A DNA stretch of 12,209 nucleotides from Acidobacteriota bacterium (lineage in GTDB: Bacteria > Acidobacteriota > Terriglobia > Acidiferrales > UBA7541). Numbering within the stretch: position 1 is the first letter of the stretch; every line of letters begins with the position of its first letter. A program made the translations under genes and the position numbers. A model generated the notes under the pieces. That model was not told the origin of the DNA and made no database searches. It saw only the letters and a program-made list of their open reading frames with translations. The stretch spans positions 1 through 12,209 of the forward strand of contig QHYO01000006.1 in the NCBI GenBank assembly GCA_003224135.1, written 5' to 3'. Shown piece by piece: positions 8,001-12,209 of this stretch.

Positions 8001-8468
8001 CAGGTCCTGGTCAATCGTTGTGGAAACTTTGCTCGTGGTGATGTCAACGATCGGCGTCTGAGCGGAAACTTCCACTGTTTCCGTCACGGATCCAACGTCG
8101 AGCGTGATTTCGTATGTCGGAAGCTTGGCGGCCGAAATGTCGATACCCGTCTGTTTATAGGTCCGAAAACCCTTGGACGACACCGTCAGCGTGTATTCGC
8201 CCGGCGGAACAAGTTGGAAGTAAAAATATCCGGCGCCGTCCGAATCCACCTTCCTCGGGTTGATCAACGCACTTCCGGAGAGCGTCACTTCGGCTCCGAC
8301 CACGGTAGCCCCGCTCTTATCCTTTACGTAGCCCTTGACGCCGCCTGTGGTCTCCTGGGCAACCGCTGAAGGCAGGATCATAAAAACGGACAGCAGGAAC
8401 ACCAAACAGCACAAAATACATCGCCCAGCACACTTAATTTGCGTAAAAATCCCTCCGTATGGACACAC
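5016..8468 (-). CDS. TonB-dependent outer-membrane receptor with carboxypeptidase-regulatory-like domain
   Basis: This 1150-residue outer-membrane protein belongs to the large TonB-dependent receptor type of Acidobacteria. Residues 1-37 are a cysteine-rich signal peptide ending AVA before QE. Residues about 41-125 form a carboxypeptidase-regulatory-like beta domain (GYVKDKSGATVVGAEVTL, VPPGEYTLTVSSKGF). ETVEVSAQ at 130-137 resembles a TonB box. The plug spans about 145-260, with EAEYGGALGGVVNVLQKRG, and a beta barrel fills the remainder, ending in GVRFIF with the terminal Phe used for barrel insertion. The ligand is unknown; relatives are thought to take up glycans, peptides or siderophores. 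The GTG start has no clear ribosome binding site, whereas GGAGGG lies inside codons 5-6, so the true start may be further in. The gene is single, with its own promoter and terminator, and is divergent from a TPR gene. Confidence 0.96.
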   Translation of the reverse strand: MCPYGGIFTQIKCAGRCILCCLVFLLSVFMILPSAVAQETTGGVKGYVKDKSGATVVGAEVTLSGSALINPRKVDSDGAGYFYFQLVPPGEYTLTVSSKGFRTYKQTGIDISAAKLPTYEITLDVGSVTETVEVSAQTPIVDITTSKVSTTIDQDLIDTLPKGRSYQSLIALAPGARQEPLQSSRNDRLRQNGFQIDGASDSENTYLVEGMDTSNVENGGIKQNVIFEFVQEVQVKTSGNEAEYGGALGGVVNVLQKRGRNQWHGSLLDQYRGDKLDANDQCATTPQPVNSNSVLPSAQQLACGLRYDPNTSANTSLANGPVHDQAATYYQQKKDQYTTVEPGYTIGGPVFKDKLWMFSSYVPTIDRYSRTVNFNGATDPGAHTFTRSFTQHNMLNRLDYQPFSRVHLYGGWQYGYSRIRGQLPTLPDSTNGQDNPIAGSNPAQYRPDGGSVNPSNIFNFGGDWTPNSRTVVAVRYGYFYYNSEDRGLPSGIRYVYANDLTVGVTQSPLVAGQFIIPSGNTADSPFAHPSTFANISNNLTTQNDIYSRKSLATDVSYSVSKWGQHNFKGGYTFNKLANNVFQNINTAGINISWGLAYIPSTPAGTDTCNTVIIPYNQAHYGSNVCSGLAGYFTIRDGVVTNGTVSSYNHGFYVQDSWTVGRGLTLNLGVRLEKEHLPPYSAGNPEINFGFGQKVAPRIGGAYDLLHNGKVKIFASYGKFYDIMKYSLPRGSFGGDYWHDCVYAMDFVDYNTITPTSPGGHACGPTFDPAAGVTVGRFIENINWRAPAGNPADPGVDPNLKPFSQHEFLVGTDWAITPRMGLEVRYARKRVDNMIDDQSIDDSIYYIGNPGPNTYSDLLHRALPADNFSSPICPDCPHAPRAERRYDGLETRLRYRGSKLNGQISYTYSKLYGNFSGLTDTDVTDASGGRHNANNNRTFDLPEMQFTTSGKVADGPLGTDRPNVLGMAGSYTIRWFGMESSLGLIQTVAQGSPKSTCVGVVDSASACQFYDQRGTWATFNQDPTTGVITVGSVDHHARMPLLTQTDFSFGHSFKVSKANEAMRLAFEFSAINLLNQHAVLSVNPNPLGRGNQYLKFTDSSPLGTDVKKFLTGYDVAAEMTAQSGLITNSRYGLPFLFQNARTMRLGVRFIF

Positions 8469-8568
8469 TTGTCTTGGCTCGATACATCAAAATTATGTCT
8501 GGATTACGTGGCCCGCGACCAAGATCCACCCCGAAACAGCCGCTTTAGACCACTCAATTGCCGGAATG

Positions 8569-8596
8569 TTTATCATCGAAGTAAATAAATTGTCAA
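8569..8596 (-). promoter_or_regulatory. Candidate promoter of the TonB-dependent receptor gene
   Basis: On the minus strand a perfect -35 box TTGACA (8596-8591) is followed after 16 bases by GATAAA (8574-8569), which matches four of six -10 bases. Transcription would start near 8561, leaving a leader of roughly 90 bases before the annotated GTG. Confidence 0.42.
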
Positions 8597-8711
8597 CTAA
8601 AACCTTTATATTTCTTGGTAATTAATCTGGAGTGACGTCGACCTAACCGCGCAATTGATGGATTATAAGCGGTTTGCGAGCTCTTCCTCAACACTACTCA
8701 TTTTGTGCGCG

Positions 8712-8736
8712 ACAGATCTAAAATGAATTGATCTGT
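8712..8736. promoter_or_regulatory. Dyad ACAGATC-N11-GATCTGT, possible operator
   Basis: Perfect 7-base inverted arms lie 18 bases apart centre to centre, about two helical turns, which suits a dimeric DNA-binding protein. The dyad is 112 bases before the TPR start and about 115 bases upstream of the receptor -35 box, so it could serve either gene. The regulator is unknown. Confidence 0.3.
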
Positions 8737-8847
8737 TCTTTGCCCTTACCTCCCTTATCTCCGAAGGATCATTTCGCAGTCGGCCTGCGTAACTTTGGCT
8801 TCAGAAATGTCTCATTCTGGATGGCCAGATGCGCTAGACTCCCGAAC

Positions 8848-9843
8848 ATGAGTCATCGGTTTCGTTTCGCTCTGTGCCTGACCTTGCTAGCTGCATTCGC
8901 TCCGCTGCTTCGGGCGCAGTTTGAGGCGCAAAATCCCACGACCCTTATTGTCAAAGTCTGTATCGGATCGTTCCAAAACCCCGCGCCCCGCAACATTAGC
9001 GTGCAGCTTCAAGACGGATTTGGTGCGATCGAGCATGACGGGCACACCGACTATCGCGGCGTGGTTGAGTTCAGCACCTTTACGGCGACCAAACGTCTTC
9101 GAATTTTCGGACCCGGCATTGTGGAACACGAGGAGACCATCGATATTGAACCCGTTGAAAATCGCAAGATGGTGACCATCATCGTCAGAGAAGATCCCAA
9201 GATGGCGGGTGCATCCGGAAACTTGCCGGGCGGCGTGGTTTCGGCAGGGCGGCTCAACGTCCCCGACAAAGCGCAAAAGGAGTTTCAGAAAGGCTCAGAG
9301 TCTTTGAACAAGAAGGAATGGGCAGACGCGAAGAAACACTTTGAAGGCGCCATCGCAGCATACGCTCAATACGACGTGGCTTATAACGGGTTAGGAATGG
9401 CGCTGGCCAGCACGGGCGACGCGAAAGCTGCCCGTCCAGCCTTCGAGAAAGCGATCAGTCTGAACGAGAATTTTGCCGAGGCGTATCGCAACCTCGCAAG
9501 AATATCCCTGGCCGAGCGGAAATTTGACGAGACGGACCAGCTTCTTACACGGTCGCTTTCCGCTGATCCGCTGAATCCCTGGGCGCTGGCCTATGCCGCC
9601 TATGCGGAGCTTCAACTGCATAAGTTCGATGAGGCCATCGGCCATGCCCGAAAGGCGCATGAAGGAGAGCACAAGGGTTTGGCCAGCGTACACATCGTCG
9701 CAGCCATGGCCCTCGAGGCGACTGATAAAACCGCTGAAGCCGCAAGGGAATACCACGCTTACCTACAGGAAGACCCGAATGGACGCGACGCGCCTCGCGC
9801 GAAAGAGAAATTAGCCAGCATGGAAACTCCTGCGAAGAAGTAA
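8848..9843 (+). CDS. Exported tetratricopeptide-repeat protein
   Basis: The frame is open back to TTG 8728, but I place the start at ATG 8848 because it gives a textbook signal peptide (MSHRFRFALCLTLLAAFAPL, cleavage near LRA before QF). The 331-residue product has two parts. Residues about 30-115 are a beta-rich domain resembling a peptidase-regulatory or carboxypeptidase-like fold (VQLQDGFGAIEHDG, TDYRGVVEFSTF). Residues about 141-311 hold about five TPR helix pairs (for example WADAKKHFEGAIAAYAQYDV, DAKAARPAFEKAISLNENFA, FDETDQLLTRSLSADPLNPW). TPRs bind partner proteins, so a periplasmic scaffold role is likely, but the partner is unknown. No clear ribosome binding site precedes either start. 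It is divergent from the receptor gene and convergent with the amidohydrolase gene, with only 26 bases between stops and no terminator seen. Confidence 0.88.
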   Translation: MSHRFRFALCLTLLAAFAPLLRAQFEAQNPTTLIVKVCIGSFQNPAPRNISVQLQDGFGAIEHDGHTDYRGVVEFSTFTATKRLRIFGPGIVEHEETIDIEPVENRKMVTIIVREDPKMAGASGNLPGGVVSAGRLNVPDKAQKEFQKGSESLNKKEWADAKKHFEGAIAAYAQYDVAYNGLGMALASTGDAKAARPAFEKAISLNENFAEAYRNLARISLAERKFDETDQLLTRSLSADPLNPWALAYAAYAELQLHKFDEAIGHARKAHEGEHKGLASVHIVAAMALEATDKTAEAAREYHAYLQEDPNGRDAPRAKEKLASMETPAKK

Positions 9844-9869
9844 GGCAGACCCAATCACCAAAATTAGCT

Positions 9870-11576
9870 TCAATTTGCGGAGTAGACGGTCCGCCCACCA
9901 ACGACCGTACGAAGGACTTTCGTGTTCGTGTATTCGTGGGGCTCAACTTTCGTCAGATCGTTTGACAGCACAATGAAGTCGGCAAACTCGCCGGCCTTCA
10001 GTTCCCCTTTCTTCCCTTCCATGAACTCGCCGTAGGCGGAACCGCTGGTGTAAGCGCGAATGCAATCCGCGAGCGATATTTTTTCCTGGGGCTGCCAGCC
10101 GCCTTGCGGACCGCCCGTCGGAAGTTCGCGCGTAACGCACGCATAGAGACCGCGAAATGGGCTGATGGGCTCGACATCATAGTCTGTTCCAAATGCCAGC
10201 CGCACTCCGAATTTTTGCATCGAGGCCCACGCGTACGCGCCTTTCGCGCGCTCCGGCCCAACGCGCCCTTCGGCCCAGCGCATATCTGACGTCTCATGTG
10301 ATGGCTGCATCGAGGCGATCACCTGCAGGCGCGCGAAACGCGGAATGTCCGACAACGCGACGACCTGCGCGTGCTCGATACGGTCGCGGCGATCGCGCGG
10401 ACCGTTCGCTTTCGCAGCCGCTTGGAAGGCATCGAGCGCCACGCGATTCGCGCGGTCGCCAATCGCATGAAAGTTCAGTTGGAATCCAGCCTTGTCGCGT
10501 TCCACCGCAAGCGTGCGAAGTTTTTCTGGTTCCATCGTCATGATTCCGCTCGTCGAAGGATCGTCCGAATACGGAGCGAGCATCGCGGCAGTGCGTGACC
10601 CAAGAGCTCCGTCGGTAACCATTTTCAGCGCGCCGGTCCGGAGCCAAGGATCGCTCGTCCCCCCATCGCGCCTCATCTGCTCGAGTTTTTCAAGCGGCGC
10701 GGCAAACGGCAGCCACTCCGTGATGCGCACGGTCAGCTTCCCATCGTTCTTGATGGCACGATATGTCAGGAAATCCTCCCACGCCGAATTGTCCTGGACG
10801 GAGGTCACGCCATTCTGCGCAATATCGGCGAGAGCAAGCTCTATGCCGCGACGCCGCTGCTCCGGTGGAGGAGACGGAATCTTGGATTCGACGAGGTGCA
10901 TCGCCGCACCTTCTTTGAGCATCCCCGTCGGCTCGCCCTTGTCGTCTCTTTCAATTTCGCCGCCGGATGGATTGGACGTGGATTTGGTGACTTCGGAGAG
11001 CTGTAACGCCAGAGAATTTGCCACCGCGACGTGGCCGGAAATGTGCGTCAAGATCACCGGATTTTTCGGAGAAACCACATCCAGTTGCTGGCGACTGGGA
11101 AATTTCTTCTCCGGCCAGAAGGTGTGATCCCAACCGCTGCCGGTGATCCATTCGCCTTCCTTATGTTGAGCGACGCCCGCGGCCAAACGCTTCTGCAATT
11201 CGGCAACGCTCTGTGTGCCATTCAGGCGAACGGCAAGCCAGTCTTGGCCCGCTCCACCAATATGCACGTGCGCATCGTTGAATCCAGGCATCACAAAATG
11301 TCTCTCCAGGTCCACCACTCGCGCGCCTTTGTCCGCAAGGCCCGTGACCTCATCGTCATCGCCAACGGCAAGGATTTCTTCGCCCCGTACCAGTATGGCT
11401 TCAGCCCAGGGAGACGCTGGATCGTTGGTGTAGATGCGCCCGTTACGATAGATCGTGAGGCCTAGCGAACTCGAAGCCGCCTGAGGCATTTGCGCAATGC
11501 TGCTTGCACTGAGTAAAAACGCAGAAACGATGGCGGCGGACACAGCTCGCTGGGCCGGAGAGCTCAACGTGTTCAT
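9870..11576 (-). CDS. Exported amidohydrolase, YtcJ/amidohydrolase-3 family
   Basis: This 568-residue metal-dependent hydrolase of the amidohydrolase superfamily is related to YtcJ and to N-substituted formamide deformylases. A signal peptide (about 1-28, ending SSIA before Q) suggests a periplasmic or outer location. Metal-site and family motifs are visible: GFNDAHVHI with His103 and His105, GSGWDHTFW at 147-155, THISGHVAVANS at 177-188, KMVTDGALGSRTA from Lys318, FHAIGDRANR with His370, RIEHAQ with His402, and GTDYDVEP with Asp465. The C-terminus (about 526-568) is the composite beta domain (GELKAGEFADFIVLSNDL). Its ATG overlaps the stop of the upstream M20 peptidase gene as ATGA, so the two are translationally coupled. 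The natural substrate is unknown; an amide or cyclic amide is usual for the family. Confidence 0.95.
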   Translation of the reverse strand: MNTLSSPAQRAVSAAIVSAFLLSASSIAQMPQAASSSLGLTIYRNGRIYTNDPASPWAEAILVRGEEILAVGDDDEVTGLADKGARVVDLERHFVMPGFNDAHVHIGGAGQDWLAVRLNGTQSVAELQKRLAAGVAQHKEGEWITGSGWDHTFWPEKKFPSRQQLDVVSPKNPVILTHISGHVAVANSLALQLSEVTKSTSNPSGGEIERDDKGEPTGMLKEGAAMHLVESKIPSPPPEQRRRGIELALADIAQNGVTSVQDNSAWEDFLTYRAIKNDGKLTVRITEWLPFAAPLEKLEQMRRDGGTSDPWLRTGALKMVTDGALGSRTAAMLAPYSDDPSTSGIMTMEPEKLRTLAVERDKAGFQLNFHAIGDRANRVALDAFQAAAKANGPRDRRDRIEHAQVVALSDIPRFARLQVIASMQPSHETSDMRWAEGRVGPERAKGAYAWASMQKFGVRLAFGTDYDVEPISPFRGLYACVTRELPTGGPQGGWQPQEKISLADCIRAYTSGSAYGEFMEGKKGELKAGEFADFIVLSNDLTKVEPHEYTNTKVLRTVVGGRTVYSAN

Positions 11577-12209
11577 CGAGTTTTCTCATCGACAACGCCA
11601 GAAGTCGCGAGGAGGGTTAACAGCACGCGCTGGAGCCCCGTTACGCGGCCGTCGGATTCATACCACTCCTGCAACGAGTGGGCGCCGCCACCGTTTCCGC
11701 CGGCTCCGATCGAAATGGCATCGATACCTAATGAAAGAGGAATGTTGGCATCGGTAGAAGCGCGCTCGAGGCGGGATTGATTGCCTACGAACTCGTCCGC
11801 GGCGCGAAGATTTGCCAGCAGAGGAGAATTCGACGCCAATTCGCCGCCCGGACGGCTGCCCAGCAAATCCAGTTTCCATTCAAGTTTTCCTTTGGAGCGG
11901 TCGCGCGAAGATTCCATCTCGTCGCGAATTCCGGCAGCGACGCAGTCGCGCAACGCCGATTCGAGGCGCATCAGCTCTTCTTCACTCTCCGAACGAAGGT
12001 CCACCTTCAACCGTGCCTCGTGTGGGATCGAATTGACAGACGTGCCGCCTTCGATCTGGCCAATGTTATAGGTAGTGCGGGGATTCGAAGGCACCCTCGT
12101 GTTGATGAAGCGAACCGAGCCACGAACGAGCGCGTTAATCGGATTAGGGATGCCGAAATCGGACCAGCTGTGTCCGCCCGGTCCAGCAATCACCACTTCT
12201 ACGCGACGG
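11573..12209 (-). CDS. M20-family metallopeptidase, C-terminal part, cut by window edge
   Basis: The 211 visible residues are the C-terminal portion of an M20/M25/M40 zinc peptidase (peptidase T, carboxypeptidase or dipeptidase type); the 5' end lies beyond 12209 and the frame is open to the edge. The visible start, VEVVIAGPGGHSWSDFG, is the entry to the lid/dimerisation domain. NIGQIEGGTSVNSIPHEARL is the typical core of that domain. The final catalytic region STDANIPLSLGIDAISIG, with GGAHSLQEWYE, contains the conserved His metal ligand. It shares an ATGA overlap with the amidohydrolase gene that follows. The first catalytic half, which would decide metal ligands and any signal peptide, is not in the window. 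Confidence 0.93.
   Translation of the reverse strand, partial: RRVEVVIAGPGGHSWSDFGIPNPINALVRGSVRFINTRVPSNPRTTYNIGQIEGGTSVNSIPHEARLKVDLRSESEEELMRLESALRDCVAAGIRDEMESSRDRSKGKLEWKLDLLGSRPGGELASNSPLLANLRAADEFVGNQSRLERASTDANIPLSLGIDAISIGAGGNGGGAHSLQEWYESDGRVTGLQRVLLTLLATSGVVDEKTR

Larger units (their letters stand above)
8469..8847. other. Divergent regulatory region between receptor and TPR genes
   Basis: This 379-base region is AT-rich compared with the flanking genes and contains no gene I trust. It holds a minus-strand promoter candidate for the receptor (8569-8596) and a dyad (8712-8736). An in-frame extension of the TPR gene back to TTG 8728 is possible but would put 40 non-signal residues before a good signal peptide. 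I found no convincing plus-strand promoter for the TPR gene. Confidence 0.5.

Noticed and set aside
7203..8369. 388-codon open frame antisense to the TonB-dependent receptor
   Set aside because: It lies wholly within the receptor gene, whose domains and C-terminus are unmistakable; the product has no recognisable domain and the frame is open because of codon bias on the other strand.
8728..8847. Upstream extension of the TPR protein from TTG 8728
   Set aside because: It would add 40 residues before a clear signal peptide and starts inside the dyad with no ribosome binding site; ATG 8848 fits better.
10492..11127. 211-codon open frame antisense to the amidohydrolase
   Set aside because: The composition is serine- and arginine-rich shadow sequence, and the amidohydrolase motifs on the other strand are intact across the interval.

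Overview
The window looks like chromosomal DNA of an acidobacterium (class Terriglobia, near Koribacter or Sulfotelmatobacter). This is an inference. It rests mainly on the 1150-residue TonB-dependent receptor with an N-terminal carboxypeptidase-regulatory-like domain, a type greatly expanded in that group, together with secreted TPR and amidohydrolase proteins and moderately GC-rich coding sequence. Most of the window is ordinary housekeeping and scavenging metabolism. I see no phage, transposon, CRISPR, tRNA or rRNA.

Layout. Positions 1-572 hold two small plus-strand genes of unknown function, each with a good ribosome binding site; the second encodes a 40-residue single-span membrane protein. 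Converging on them is ogt (631-1122, minus), a DNA alkyl-transfer repair protein whose 3' end carries an unusual long-loop terminator. Next come leuC (1358-2779) and leuD (3004-3636), plus strand, the two subunits of isopropylmalate isomerase in leucine synthesis. A credible sigma70-type promoter and a leader hairpin that reaches the leuC ribosome binding site precede leuC. The 224-base gap between the subunits holds two micro-ORFs chained by ATGA overlaps. From 3637 to 3961 there is no convincing gene, only a possible palindromic repeat.

Positions 3962-4876 (minus) encode a DMT/EamA-family drug/metabolite transporter. Upstream of it on the same strand is the TonB-dependent receptor (5016-8468, minus), ended by a textbook intrinsic terminator at 4954-4990, so the two are probably separate transcripts. 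A 379-base AT-rich region with a minus-strand promoter and a dyad separates the receptor from a divergent, secreted TPR protein (8848-9843, plus). Converging on that is a minus-strand pair: an M20-family peptidase cut by the right edge (11573-12209) and an exported amidohydrolase (9870-11576), whose start codon overlaps the peptidase stop by four bases.

How the genes fit together. LeuC and LeuD form one enzyme. The M20 peptidase and amidohydrolase are translationally linked and plausibly act in one hydrolytic scavenging pathway. The receptor imports an unknown ligand across the outer membrane. The most unusual small-scale structures are the leuC-leuD micro-ORF chain, the leuC leader hairpin and the ogt long-loop terminator; none of these is proven to be functional.
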